Below are positions 1 through 12,969 of a stretch of 64,000 bases of DNA, piece by piece (position 1 is the stretch's first letter; each line of letters starts with the position of its first letter). The position numbers and the translations under genes are program-made. Where the stretch lies: positions 4,348,508 through 4,412,507 of the forward strand of contig CM053331.1 in assembly GCA_028583605.1 (NCBI GenBank). Reading direction: 5' to 3'. The notes under the pieces are model-generated. The model did not search any database. It saw only the letters and a program-made list of their open reading frames with translations, and was not told where the DNA came from. The DNA is from Dastarcus helophoroides. Its lineage: Eukaryota > Arthropoda > Insecta > Coleoptera > Bothrideridae.

Positions 1-1439
1 TGTTTTCAAAGTACCATTTTCAAAAATTTCAACCTCTTTTCTAAATTTTCAATTTTGACTTTTTCTTGATGTTTTGACTTTTTTTGAAAATTTCAACTTT
101 TGTAAAAAAAAATTGATTATATTTTTAACACTTCGTCTTTTTTTGAAATTTAGTCTTTTTTTTGAAATTTAGTCTTTTTTTTGAAATTCTCAAACTTGTT
201 TTAGAATTTCCACTGTCTCCTGTGATCAAAATTTCAACTTTTTTTTCGAAGTTTTGACTTTTTCCAGAATTTGAATTTTCTTCAAAAATTTTAATTTGTT
301 TTCAAAATATCAACCATTTTCAAAAACTTCGACCTCTTCTGTAAATTTCCAATTTTGACTTTTTCTTGATCTTTTGACTTTTTTGAACATTTCAACCTTT
401 TTAAAAAATTGATTATTTTTTTAGAATTTCGTCTTCTTTGAAGGTTTCCAACTAGTTTCAGAATTTCCATTTTTTTTGAGAATCTCGGTCTCCTGTGGTC
501 GAAATTTCAACTTTTTTTGTTGTTTTAACTATCCAGAATTTGAATTTTTTTGAAAATTTTGATCTGCTTTTAAAAGTTCGACTTTAAAATTTCCACTATT
601 TTGAATATTTTTCGAAATTTTAATTTTTTCTTGGAAATTTCGACCTTTTTTAAAAAAAACTGTTTTTCCCTCATGCAAGTGTAATTTTTATTTAAAACAT
701 TTGATTTTTGTTTAAACATTTTGTCTTTTTTAAACGACTGCATTTTTTCCAAAATATCCTCTTTTTTGGAATTTTCTAACTATTTTTAAGGATTTTCACT
801 TATTTTGAGAATCTTGACCTTTTATGATAAAAATTTCGGCTTTTATCAAAAGTTTGATGATTCAGAATTTGAACTCTTCAAAATTTCGATCTATTTTCAA
901 AATTTCGTCCTTTTTGAAATTCTCGAACTTTATCCAGAAGTTCCAATTTTTTTGAGAAACTTGACCAATTATGATCTAAAATTCGGATTTTTATCGAAGT
1001 GTGACTTTCCATAATTTAAACTTTCTTAAAAATTTTGATCTCCTTTCAAGAGTTCGATCTATTAGGAAAATTTCCTCTATTTTTGATTTTTCTCGAAGTT
1101 TTGACTTTTTCTTGGAAATTTCGACTTTTTCTTAAAATGTTCGATTTTTTCCCGAATTGTCGTCTTTAGGGTAAGTTTCACTTTTATTTAAATAATTCGT
1201 TTTTTTTTGAAAATTTCCACTTTTTTGAAAAGTTAAATTGTTTTTCAAAATTTCGTCTTTATTGAAATTCTCGACCCTTTTTTAGAATTTCCAATTTTTT
1301 TGAGAATCTCGATCTGTTATGATCGAAATTTTGACTTCTCAAACTTTTAACTGTTTACTGAATTCGAACATTCTTAAAATTTATTCTGTTTTCAAAATTT
1401 CGATCATTTTTGAAAACTTGGATCTTTTTCAAAATCCCA
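1..1439. repeat. T-rich degenerate simple-sequence satellite
   Basis: The plus strand is dominated by T runs with recurring cores such as TTTCGACTTTT, TTTTGAAAATTT and GAATTTCCA, at irregular spacing. No open frame has protein-like composition; the short ORFs here are F/K/I/S-rich translations of the repeat. Related sequence recurs on the same strand at 50.4-54.2 kb and 57.4-59.5 kb, and on the opposite strand at 47.4-50.3 kb and 59.7-61.4 kb. I read this as decayed non-coding satellite. Confidence 0.75.
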
Positions 1440-4400
1440 CTCTTACTTTTTCCAAAGTTTCGACTTTTATGTAATTTTGATTTTTATTAAAAAAATTCAA
1501 TTTTCATTTGAAGGATTCGACATTTTTGAAAAGTTAAATTTTTGTTTTAAATTTGTCTTCTTTGAAATTCTTGATATTTTTCAGAATTTACACTTTTTTT
1601 GGAAAATATCTGCTTTTTATGATCGAAATTTGGATTTTTTTATCAAAGTTTTCACTTTTCCAGATTTTAACATTCTTCGAATTGATCTGTTTTCAGAACT
1701 TTGCCCATTTTTAAAAACTTTAACCTTTTTTCAAAATTTCCTCCAAAAAATGTCTCCAAGTTTTCACCTTTTTCAAACATTATGATTTCTTCTTTCAAAA
1801 GTTTCAATTTTTTCTCGAATTTCTGCTTTCAAAAGTTTGAACTTTTTCTCGAAATTTCGACTTTTTTTAAATTTGACTTTTATTTAAAGCTTTCAATTTT
1901 TCTTAAAAAAATTTGACTTTTTTGAAAATTTGAACTTTTTTTGGAAAATCTCTGCCTTTCATGATCAAAATTTTGTTTTCTTTTACCAAAGTTTTCACTT
2001 TTCCAGAATTTTAACTTTCTTTGAACTGATTTGTTTTCAAAACTTTGTCATTTTTAAAAACTCTGACCTTTTTTTAAAATTTCCTCTAAAAAATGTCTCC
2101 AGGTTTTCACGTTTTTCAAACATTATGATTTCTTCTTTCAAAAGTTTCAATTTTTTCTCGAATTTCTGCTTTCAAAAGTTTGAACTTTTTCTCGAAATTT
2201 CGACTTTTATTTAAATTTGACTTTTATGTAAAAGAATCCAATTTTTATTTGAAAATTTCGACTTTTTTGATAATTTATACTTTTTTGGATAATTTCTGCC
2301 TTTCATGTACAAAATTTTAAATTTTTTATCAAAGATTTCACTTTTCCAGAATTTTAACTTTTTTCGAATCGATCTGTTTTCAAAACTTTGAACATTTTTG
2401 AAAACTTTAATTTTTTTTTCAAAATTTCCTCCAAAAAATTTCTCCAAGTTTTCACCTTTTTCAAACATTATGATTTCTTTTTTCAAAAGTTTCAATTTTT
2501 TCTCGAATTTCTGCTTTCAAAAGTTTGAACTTTTTCTCGAAATTTCGACTTTTATTTAAATTTGACTTTTATGTAAAAAATCCAATTTTTATTTGAAAAT
2601 TTCGACTTTTTTGATCATTTGAACTTTTTTGGATAATGTTTGCCTTTCATGTACAAAATTTTAAATTTTTTATCAAAGATTTCACTTTTCCAGAATTTTA
2701 ACTTTCTTCGAATCGATTTGTTTTCAAAACTTTGACCACTTTTGAAAATTTTACCCTTTTTTTAAAATTCCCATCAGAAAATGTCTTCAAGTTTTCATTT
2801 TTTTCAAAAATTATAATTTCTGCTTTTAAAAGATTGAATTTTTTCTCGAAATTTCGGTTTTTTTTTTAATTTGACTTTTATTTAAAGCATTCAATTTTTT
2901 GTTGAAAAGTTTCGGTTTTTTTGAAAATTTGAACTTCTTTTTGGAAAATCTTTGTCTTTCATAATCAAAATTTAGATTTTTTTTACCAAAGTTTTCACTT
3001 TTTCACTTTTCCAGAATCTTAACTTTCTTCTAATCGATCTGTTTTCAAAACTTTGTCCATTTTTGAAAACTTTGACCTTTTTTCAAAACTTCCACCAAAA
3101 AATGTCTCCAAGTTTTCACTTTCTTCAAAAATTATGATTTCTGCTTTCAAAAAATTAAAATTTTTCTCGAAATTTCGACTTTAAATTAAATTTGACTTTT
3201 ATGTAGAAAATCCAATTTTTGTTTGAAAATTTCGACTTTTTTGAAAATTTGAACTTGTTTTTGGAACATCTCTGCCTTTCATAATCAAAATTATGATTTT
3301 TTTATCAAAGTTTTGAATTTTCTAGAATCTTAACGTTCCTCGAATCGATCTGTTTTCAAAACTTTGAACATTTTTGAAAACTTTGACCTTTTTTCAAAAT
3401 TTCCACCAAAAAATGTCTCCAAGTTTTCACTTTCTTCAAAAATTATAATTTCTGCTTTCAAAAGTTTGGACCTTTTCTCGAAATTTCGACTTTAATTTAA
3501 ATTTGACTTTTATGTAGAAAATCCAATTTTTGTTTGAAAACTTCGACTTTTTTGAAAATTTGAACTTGTTTTTGGAACATCTCTGCCTTTTATAATCAAA
3601 ATTGTAATTTTTTTATCAAAGTTTTGAATTTTCTAGAATCCTAATGTTCCTCGAATCGATCTGTTTTCAAAACTTTGAACATTTTTGAAAACTTTGACCT
3701 TTTTTCAAAATTTCCACCAAAAAATGTCTCCAAGTTTTCACTTTCTTCAAAAATTATGATTTCTGCTTTCAAAAGTTTGAACTTTTTCTCGAAATTTCAA
3801 CTTTAATTTAAATTTGACTTTTATGTAGAAAATCCAATTTTTGTTTGAAAACTTCGACTTTTTTGAAAATTTGAACTTGTTTTTGGAACATCTCTGCCTT
3901 TTATAATCAAAATTCTAATTTTTTTATCAAAGTTTTGAATTTTCTAGAATCCTAATGTTCTTCGAATCGATCTGTTTTCAAAACTTATTTGAACATTTTT
4001 TTAAAACTTTGACTTTTTTGAAAATTTCCACCAAAAAATGTATCCAAGTTTTCACTTTTTTAAAAAATTATGATTTCTTATTTCAAGAGTTTGAATTTTT
4101 TCTCGACATTTCGACTTTTATTTAAATTTGACTTTTATGTAAAAAATCCAATTTTTGTTTGAAAATTTCGACTTTTTTGAAAATTTGAACTTTTGTTTGA
4201 AAAATCTCAGCCTTTCATAATCAAAATTTTGATTTTTTCTACCAAAGTTTTTACTTTTCCAGAATTTTAACTTTCTTCGAATCGATCTGTTTTCAAAACT
4301 TTTACCATTTTTGAAAACATTGACCTTTTTCCAAAATTTTCACCAACAAATTTCTCCAAGGTTTCACTTCTTTCAAGAATTATGATTTCTGCTTTCAAAA

Positions 4401-4760
4401 GTTTGAACTTTTTCTCGATATTAATTAAAAATCAATTAAATAAAAATTAAATTAAATTTGACTTTTATGTAAAACATTTAATTTTTGTTTAAAAATTGCG
4501 ATTTTTTTTGAAAATTTCAACTTTTTTTGGAAAATCCCTGCTTTTTATGATCAAAATTTTGATTGATCAAAGTTTTTATTTTTTCATAATCTTAACTGTC
4601 TTCGAATCTTCGAATCGATCTGTTTTCAGAACTTTGACCATTTTTGATTACTTCGACCTTTTTTCAAAATTTGCACCCAAAAAGTTCTCATTTTTTCAAA
4701 AATTATGATTTCGGCGTCCAAAAGTTTAAATCTTTTCTCGAAATTTCGATTTTTACTTAC
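1440..4760. repeat. Satellite array, 311-345 bp monomers
   Basis: The anchor TGTCTCCAAGTTTTCAC (or a near variant) recurs at about 1751, 2094, 2439, 2782, 3103, 3414, 3725, 4039, 4351 and, degraded, 4685. Spacing is 343-345 bp for the first copies and 311-314 bp for the later ones. Other landmarks keep the same order in each unit: TCGAATCGATCTGTTTTCAAAAC, split here as TCGAATCGATCTG then TTTTCAAAAC, followed by TTTCTCGAAATTTCGAC and GACTTTTATGTA. At least nine monomers are present. The array grades into unstructured T-rich sequence on both sides. Nothing in it looks coding. Confidence 0.85.
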
Positions 4761-5029
4761 ATTTGACTTTTATGCAAAAAATTGAATTTTCGATTGAAAA
4801 TTTCGACTTTTGAAAATTGAAGTTGTTTTCAAAGTCTTCTTTTTCAACTTTTTTAAAATTTCCACTTTTTTTTAGAGAATCTCGATTTTTTATTCTAGAA
4901 CTTTTGCATTTTGCATGTTTACAGAATTTGAACATTCTTCAGAATTCGAACATTCTTCAGAATTTTGGTGCATCATCAAAATTTTAACTTTCTGACTTTT
5001 TCTCCAAGTCTCAACTCTTCTTTACATAT
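4761..5029. repeat. T-rich satellite flank
   Basis: This is a continuation of the TTTCGA/TTTTGAC low-complexity sequence without clear monomers. It ends at the ATAT that precedes the solo LTR. Confidence 0.6.
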
Positions 5030-5406
5030 TGTTACGGGCTTATCGGTTCTATTGATTACACGCGATGGATTATACCACTTTATTACCAAATTAACTCGGC
5101 ACACTTCAACTGAACAGTAACTCACTACTTATTAACTAATTGCTAACCCACTAACTACACTGACTTCTAACTGACTAACTCGAGGGAAAGCTGACCGCCT
5201 CTTATAGTTTTGGCCCCCGGTTTCTAGAACTTTTCGGCAGATAAGGCTTATCGTTTGCCAAAATTTCTAGAACGCTTATCTGCCATTTGTTTCGTTATCG
5301 CGGCCGCTTTCCCCTTATCAGATCCTTCTACATAGAAACTTTTTTTATTTACTAAATTCTACAATTCTATTCTAAATCATATTTCATCTATTTACATTGC
5401 GTTACA
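5030..5406 (-). mobile_element. Solo LTR, Gypsy-type
   Basis: A 377 bp non-satellite island starts TGTTACGGGC and ends GCGTTACA, and is flanked on both sides by ATAT (5026-5029 and 5407-5410). This is the TG...CA plus 4 bp target duplication expected of a Gypsy-type LTR. Orientation is inferred as minus: on that strand a TATA-like element (CTATAAGAGG, about 5200-5208) is followed downstream by AATAAA (about 5079-5084). No internal retrotransposon sequence adjoins it, so it is a recombination-derived solo LTR. It is not similar to the LTRs at 10972 or 35255. Confidence 0.75.
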
Positions 5407-5410
5407 ATAT

Positions 5411-5754
5411 TTTTAATTTCTTTTACATTTCGACTTTTTTTCGAAGTTTTGACTTTGATGTAAGAAAACGCTTTTATATGAAATTATCGATTTTTTTTTA
5501 GTTTTGTCTCCTTTGTCAATCTTAAGTCTTTATTCAAAATTTCCAATTTTTTGAGAATTTCGAACTTTTATTATTAAAGGTTCGACTTTTTCTCGAAGTA
5601 TTCATATTTCTGGAAAAAAATAAATTCAACACTTTCTTCAAAATTTTGATTGGTTTCAAAACTTCTGTTTTTTTAAACCTTCGATCTTTTTTCATAATTT
5701 CGACTCTTGAATTTTCATCTTTTTATAAAAATTTTGACTTTTCTTTGGCCAAAA
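5411..5754. repeat. T-rich satellite resumes after the solo LTR
   Basis: The sequence has the same composition as the block left of the LTR, consistent with the LTR having landed inside the satellite. I see no gene. Confidence 0.6.
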
Positions 5755-8700
5755 TTCTATGATGCTCTTTGAAGGAATGGTTTCCATTTAGCAGCTGCTT
5801 ATTTGTGAATCACGCAAGATCGAAACTGATGAAGAGGTGAATTGTCGTTTCTGAACCACGTAATAGATCGAAACTGTCAAAAAGATGAATGGTTGTTTCT
5901 GAACAACGTAATAGATTGAAACTGACAAGATTGTTTCTGAACCACGCAAGCTAGAAACTGACAGAGAGATGAATGGTTCTTTCTAAGACACATTAGGTAT
6001 TACCTTCGATCTATTAGATCGGAACTGACAAGGTTGTACCTGAACCACGCAAGGTAGAAACTGACAAAGAAGTGAATGGTTGTTTCTTACTCTGTAACAA
6101 ATCAGTTGCTTCTCAACCACGCAAAACAGGAAGAAAGAGGCAAATTGTTCTTCCTGAAGCACGCACGATCAAAACTGACAAAGAGGTGAATGGTTGTTTC
6201 TGCACTTTGTAACAAATCAGTTGCTTTTCAACCACGCAAAATAGAAAGAAAGAGGCGAATGGTTTTTTCTGAACCACGCACGATCGAAACTGACAAAGAG
6301 GTGAATGGTTGTTTCTGAATCACGTAATAGATCCAAACTGACAAAGAGATGAACGCTTGTTTCTAAACCACGCAATAGATTGAAACTGACACAGTTGTTT
6401 CTGAAACACTAAAGTAATAGATCGAAACTGATGAGGTTGTTCCTGAACCACTCAATAAATTGAAACTGACAAAGACTGACAAAGAGGTGAATGGTTGCTT
6501 CTAAACAACGTAATAGATCGAAACTGGCAAGGTTGTTTCTAAACCCCGTAACAGATCGAAACTGAAAAGGTTGTTTTTCAATCACGCAAAATAAAAAAGA
6601 GGCGAATGGTTGTTCCTGAACCAGGCAAGATCGAAACTGACAAAGAGGTGAATGGTTGTTTCTAAACCACGAAATGGATCGAAAGTGACAAAGAGATGGA
6701 TGGTTATTTGTAAAACACATTAGATCGAAACTAATGACGTTGTTCCTGAACCACGCAAGGTAGAAACTGACAAAGAAGTGAATGGTTGTTTCTGCACTCT
6801 GTAACAAATCAGTTGCTTCTTAACCACGCAAAATAGAAAGTAAGAGGCAAATGGTTCTTCCTGAACCACGCACGATCGAAACTGACAAAGAGGTGAATGG
6901 TTGTTTCTGAATCACGTAATAGATCCAAACTGACCAAGAGATGAACGCTTGTTTCTAAACCACGCAATAGATTGAAACTGACAAAGTTGTTTCTGAACCA
7001 CGTAAGATAAAAATTGATAAAGAGGTGTAAGGTTGTTTCTGAAACACTAAAGTAATAGATCGAAACTGATGAGGTTGTTCCTGAACCACTCAATAAATTG
7101 AAACTGACAAAGAGGTGAATGGTTGCTTCTAAACAACGTAATAGATCGAAACTGGCAAGGTTGTTTCTAAACCCTGTAACAGATCAAAACTGAGAAGGTT
7201 GTTTCTCAACCACGCAAAATAAAAAAGAGACGAATGGTTGTTCCTTAACCAAGCAAGATCTAAACTGACAAAGAGGTAAATGGTTGTTTCTAAACCACGA
7301 AATGGATCGAAAGTGACAAAGAGATGGATGGTTATTTGTGAAACACATTAGATCGAAACTAGTGACGTTGTTCCTGAACCACGCAAGGTAGAAACTGACA
7401 AAGAAGTGAATGGTTGTTTCTGCACTCTGTAACAAATCAGTTGCTTCTTAGCCAAGCAAAATTGAAAGTAAGAGGCGAATGGTTCTTCCTGAACCACGCA
7501 CGATCGAAACTGACAAAGAGGTGAATGGTTGTTTCTGAATCACGTAATAGATCCAAACTGACAAAGAGATGAACGCTTGTTTCTAAACCACGCAATAGAT
7601 TGAAACTGACAAAGTTGTTTCTGAACAACGTAAGATAAAAATTGATAAAGAGGTGTAAGGTTGTTTCTGAAACACTAAAGTAATAGATCGAAACTGATGA
7701 GGTTGTTCCTGAACCACTCAATAAATTGAAACTGACAAAGAGGCGAATGGTTGCTTCTAAACAACGTAATAGATCGAAACTGACAAGGTTGTTCCTAAAC
7801 CTCGTAACAGATCGAAACTAAGAAGGTTGTTTCTCAACCACGCAAAATAAAAACAAGGCGAATGGTTGTTCCTGAACCACGCAAGATCGAAACTGACAAA
7901 GAGGTGAATGGTTGTTTCTAAACCACGAAATGGATCGAAAATGACAAAGAGATGAATGGTTATTTGTGAAACACATTAGATCGAAACTAATGACGTTGTT
8001 CCTGAACCACGCAAGGTAGAAACTGACAAAGAAGTGAATGGTTGTTTCTGCACTCTGTAACGAATCAGTTGCTTCTTAACCACGCAAAATAGAAAGTAAG
8101 AGGCGAATGGTTCTTCCTGAATCACGTACGATCGAAACTGACAAAGAGGTGAATGGTTGTTTCTGAATCACGTAATAGATCCAAACTGACAAAGAGATGA
8201 ACGCTTGTTTCTAAACCACCCAATAGATTGAAACTGACAAAGTTGTTTCTGAACCACGTAAGATAAAAATTCATAAAGAGGTGTAAGGTTGTTTCTGAAA
8301 CACTAAAGTAATAGATCGAAACTGATAAGGTTGTTCCTGAACCACTCAATAAATTGAAACTGACAAAGAGGTGAATGGTTGCTTCTAAACAACGTAATAG
8401 ATCGAAACTGACAAGGCTGTTTCTAAACCCCGTAACAGATCGAAACTAAGAAGGTTGTTTCTCAACCACGCAAAATAAAAACAAGGCGAATGGTTGTTCC
8501 TGAACCACGCAAGATCGAAACTGACAAAGAGGTGAATGGTTGTTTCTAAACCACGAAATGGATCGAAAGTGACAAAGAGATGAATGGTTGTTTGCAAAAC
8601 ACATTAGATCGAAACTGACGAGGTTGTTTCTGAACCACGCAAGGTAGAAACTGACAAAGAAGTGAATGGTTGTTTTTGCACTTTGTAACCACGCAAAATA

Positions 8701-9385
8701 GAAAGAAAGAGGCGAATGGTTCTTCCTGAACTAAGCACGATCGAAACTGACAAAGAAGTGAATGGTTGTTTCTGCACCACGTAATAGATTGAAACTTACA
8801 AGGTTGTTCCTGAACCATGCAATAAATCGAAACTGACAAAGAGGTGAATGGTTGTTTCTAAACAGAGTAATAGTTTGAAACTGACAAGATTGTTCCTGAA
8901 CCATGCAAGAGAGAAACTGGTAAAGAAATGAATGGTTGTTTCTGAAACTCGTAGGTAATAGATCGAAACTGACGAGATTGTTCCTGCACCACGCAATAAA
9001 TCGAAACTGACAAAGAGGTGAATGGTTGTTTCTGAAGCACGTAATAAATTGGAACTGACAAGGTTGTTCCTGAACCATGTAAGATAGAAACTGATAAAGA
9101 AATGAATGATTGTTTCTGAAACTCTAGGTAATATATCGAAACTGACGAGGTTGTTCCTGTACCACGCAATAAATCGAAACTGACAAAGAGGTGAATGGTT
9201 GTTTCCAAACAGAGTAATAGTTTGAAACTAACAAGGTGGTTCCTGAACCACGTAACACATCGAAACTGAGAAGGTTGCTTCTCAACTACGCAAACAGAAA
9301 GGTTGTTTCTGAACCACGTAATAGATCGAACCTGACAAGGTTATTTCTGAACTAGGTGATCGAAACTTAATAAGGGGTGAATGCT
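5755..9385. repeat. Minisatellite with higher-order repeats
   Basis: Short units of roughly 40-60 bp combine GATCGAAACTGACAAAGAGG, TGAATGGTTGTTTCTGAACC and ACGTAATAG in varying order. A higher-order period is visible: the phrase AAAGTAATAGATCGAAACTG occurs near 6411, 7049, 7677 and 8305, spacings of 638, 628 and 628 bp. The sequence left of 6400 and right of 8700 is a more diverged version. Minus-strand ORFs of 66-132 codons run through the array, but they repeat the same F/S/R/N-rich phrases and shift frame from unit to unit. I treat them as by-products of a stop-poor repeat. Confidence 0.85.
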
Positions 9386-9680
9386 ATGATGATGAATTAC
9401 CGTCTTCGCCTACTTGATATTGCGTTTTTTTAAGGAAGCTGATGTTCTCGAGGAAAGTTTGTTGGGTGCACTCGACAGAATAAGTCCCCTCGCGTTGCAT
9501 CCGGGGTGCCGTCGTCGGTGTAGTCTGACGACCCGGAGTCCGGATCCCGGAATCGGGGCGGGCAGGAACGGCGTTCGCTTGCTGGCGCGCTTGCGAGATA
9601 GGGGCGTGTCCTCGGCCACGAAAAGTGAGGATCAATTCTACTTATTTAATACAGCTTTCGTATTAGGAGCGTGTATATAG
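9386..9680. other. GC-rich island with short ORFs, origin unknown
   Basis: About 200 bp (9440-9625) is CpG- and GC-rich, unlike everything around it, and is open in several frames. The minus strand reads to a stop at 9384 in one frame (an R/P/T-rich stretch followed by TQQTFLENISFLKKTQYQ) and also in a second frame; the plus strand is open from 9414 to 9680. Multi-frame openness is expected of GC-rich DNA, so none is compelling. It could be a fragment of a host exon or of a retroelement gag. I do not recognise it. Confidence 0.3.
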
Positions 9681-10967
9681 TTAGGAATCCACTCTAAACC
9701 GATTTGCGCTAAACTCGGGTTTTATCTACACTAAGTACCTCGGCTTAACTCCGCATTGTGTTTGACTAAGTGAACAAATAGATGAAGTGATATATATTGA
9801 CTTCTATTGTGCAGCCGATTTTGCAACTATTCCTTCGCCATCGTCGATTTAAGGTGAGTCAGGACGTTACCCTCACCTTATTATTGTCTTACACTATGTA
9901 ATTAGCAAGGTCACTTATGCAATACGTTATGTCCTCACGCGTGATGCCATTAGATTAACTCGACCAGTTTGAGGATTTTCTCCTCTCTATTGACGACCGA
10001 ATGCAAAACTTCAACAATCAATAACGAAAACCTGTTATTCGATCAGATCTTTATTTATTTATTTCAGTAGCTGTAATCTGGAAACTGATTTGAAAAATGT
10101 ATAATTTTTTTTAAGTGCATTCACCATAATTTTTAACGCAGCTTTGCTATAATTATAGCAGAAATTGTAACATACTTCGAAACTATAGTTTAACGTTACT
10201 ACCTTAGATAGGAATTTAATCGTTAACAAGCACTGAAAAACTAGAACTTAAGTCAGCCGTATAATTTAAAACATACAAAATTTTTAAACCTCAAAAAATT
10301 TACACAATTTTATTTTTTAAATAACTCTTACCTCTGAAATTGCTCCATTAATTCAGAAGCTATATTAATAAGTTTTATTTCACCTTAATTCGTTTATATC
10401 AATTATTGTGAAATAATCTAAATAAGACAATTAATAAACCATAAAAATTGTTCTTTCCTTGCTTCACCCTTCCTAACCTTATATTGTTTAAACTTCAAAG
10501 AACACTTTTTCTTCACTAGAGCTTTTTAAAACGTTTATTTATCGCTAAGCAGTCCTTATATTCCTGACTCATAAAGTTGTTTACTTTTCGTTACTTTTAT
10601 AGAATTTATTATTAAATAAAAAAGTTTGGACACCTCTAAATTCCTGTGGCTTGCAACTGCTATCAAAAATACGCACATTGTATTTAAAAAATAATTCAAT
10701 TTTAATAATATAAACAGCCGCATTGTAAACAAAACAAAATGAAACCGGCGCATCCACCAATTTCTTTCTGAAATATTCTCATTCCATGAAGAATTCTCAT
10801 TCCTGAAAAAACTTTCCCGTCGCATATTCCGTATAAAGTTTTCGAAAACTGCTCCCGACATTAATTTCACGTTGCAAACGTCTAGTAAAACGTATAGTAA
10901 AATGGAAAATGCGAATGTTCCATTTCGATTATAATAAAATCTCTGTCATATCAAAAAGTTTTATTGT
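9681..10967. other. Unassigned AT-rich sequence
   Basis: No open frame with recognisable protein character, no tandem structure and no clear terminal repeats were seen. It is probably intergenic or intronic. It ends in the GTAT that begins the next LTR element's target duplication. Confidence 0.5.
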
Positions 10968-10971
10968 GTAT

Positions 10972-11294
10972 TGTTAGATTCGTGTTCCTCCTCCATAATT
11001 TAAACATCAATAACGGTAGCGACACACAAATTATAACGATAATAAAAGGTAACACAAATTATAACGATAATAAAAGGTAACACAAACTTCAAAATATTAA
11101 TTAAACGAATGTTAAAACAGGTAACGATTTATCGATTAACTGAACAGGAATATCGAATTAACAATCCACTTCCGCCAGGCCCGAGTGACGCTGGGAGAGT
11201 ATCCCCGCAGCCGGGACAAGCTAAGATTGGAATTCTTTCCTGGTGATTGGCGCCACGAAATATAAACAATGCGGGCCAACTCTGGTTGCTTACA
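10972..11294. repeat. Left LTR of the 4.24 kb element
   Basis: TG...CA ends. It contains a duplicated ~30 bp segment with TTATAACGATAATAAAAGG twice, so AATAAA occurs on the plus strand, and a GC-rich segment near 11171-11225. Short minus-strand ORFs exist but are interrupted at the LTR edge and are not conserved outside it. Confidence 0.85.
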
Positions 11295-11574
11295 CGGCCA
11301 ACCTGACGGATGTTTCGCTCTCGGAACATACCTTGTCATTACCAAAACAAATCAAAGTCAATACATTTCTTCCTTTTCGACTAAACGAAGAAAAACAAAC
11401 ATTTTGTTTAGGAAAAATAATTTGTTTACCATGAAAGTACGTTGATTCCATGATCCGAAATGTTTTAAATACATACATGTTAATTTCCACGGGAGTATTT
11501 TGACCCATGCACATCAAAAACCAATCGTTGTTAATTTCCATGGGAGATGCTGACCCATATCCACCAGAAACCAA

Positions 11575-12962
11575 TCATTGTTAACGGATCATGGAAAACT
11601 CATGCTTCGAAATGTTTAAAAACATAACGGGAACCAAATCGTTAATAATGTACCATGGAAAACCCATGCTTCGAAATGTTTAAAATATAACGGGAACCAA
11701 ATCGTTAATAATGTACCATGGAAAAAATCCATGCTTCGAAATGTGTAAAACATAACGGTAACCAAATCGTCGTTAATGTACTATGGCAAAGCCATCTTCG
11801 AAATGTTCAAAACATAACGGGAACCAAATCATTGATAATGAACCATGGCAAAGCCATCTTCGAAATGTGTAAAACATAACGGTAACCAAATCGTCGTTAA
11901 TGTACTACGGCAAAGCCATCTTCGAAATGCAAAAAACATGACGGTAACCAAATCGTCGTTAATGTACTACGGTAAAGCCATCTTCGAAATGTATAAAACA
12001 TAACGGTAACCAAATCGTTGTTAATGTACTATGGCAAAGCCATCTTCGAAATGCATAAAACATAACGGTAACCAAATCGTTGTTAATGTACTATGGCAAA
12101 GCCATCTTCGAAATGCATAAAACATAACGGTAACCAAATCATCGTTAATGTACTACAGTAAAGCCATCTTCGAAATGCATAAAACATAACGGTAACCAAA
12201 TCATCGTTAATGTACTACAGTAAAGCCATCTTCGAAATGCATAAAACATAACGGTAACCAAATCGTTGTTAATGTACTACGGTAAAGCCATCTTCGAAAT
12301 GCATAAAACATAACGGTAACCAAATCATCGTTAATGTACTACGGTAAAGCCATCTTCGAAATGCATAAAACATAACGGTAACCAAATCGTTGTTAATGTA
12401 CTATGGCAAAGCCATCTTCGAAATGCATAAAACATAACGGTAACCAAATCATCGTTAATGTACTACGGTAAAGCCATCTTTGAAATGCATAAAACATAAC
12501 GGTAACCAAATCGTCGTTAATGTACTACAGTAAAGCCATCTTCGAAATGCATAAAACATAACGGTAACCAAATCGTCGTTAATGTACTATGGCAAAGCTT
12601 TCTTCGAAATGTTCAAAACATAACGGTAACCAAATCATCGTTAATGTACTACAGTAAAGCCTTCTTCGAAATGCCTAAAACATAACGGTAACCAAATGGT
12701 CGTTAATGTACTACAGCAAAGCCATCTTCGATCTTCGAAATGCATAAAACATAACGGTAACCAAATCATCGTTAATGTACTACAGTAAAGCCTTCTTCGA
12801 AATGCCTAAAACATAACGGTAACCAAATGGTCGTTAATGTACTACAGCAAAGCCATCTTCGATCTTCGAAATGCATAAAACATAACGGTAACCAAATCAT
12901 CGTTAATGTACTACAGTAAAGCCTTCTTCGAAATGCCTAAAACATAACGGTAACCAAATGGC
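11575..12962. repeat. 62 bp tandem array inside the LTR element
   Basis: About 22 units share CATAACGGTAACCAAATC, CGTTAATGTACTA and AAAGCCATCTTCGAAATG. Successive GCCATCTTCG anchors fall near 11791, 11853, 11915, 11977, 12039 and 12101, a 62 bp period. From about 12600 units pair into a longer repeat marked by a duplicated CTTCGATCTTCG. Each unit contains TAACG followed ~14 nt later by CGTTA, giving a weak hairpin. The first units (11575-11790) are more diverged. No coding potential. Confidence 0.9.
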
Positions 12963-12969
12963 AGTTGGT

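Noticed and set aside
6409..9208. Eight or more minus-strand ORFs of 66-132 codons with similar sequences, as if a gene family
   Set aside because: They coincide with the minisatellite units, overlap in several frames, and repeat low-complexity phrases. No start-site or splice pattern supports translation.
11129..11345. ORFs reading through the LTR (also at 15046-15258)
   Set aside because: They exist because of the GC-rich part of the LTR, are present in overlapping frames, and run into unrelated flanks.
11575..12962. Regular 62 bp repeats considered as a CRISPR array
   Set aside because: There are no unique spacers: whole units repeat head to tail. The context is an LTR element in a eukaryotic genome.
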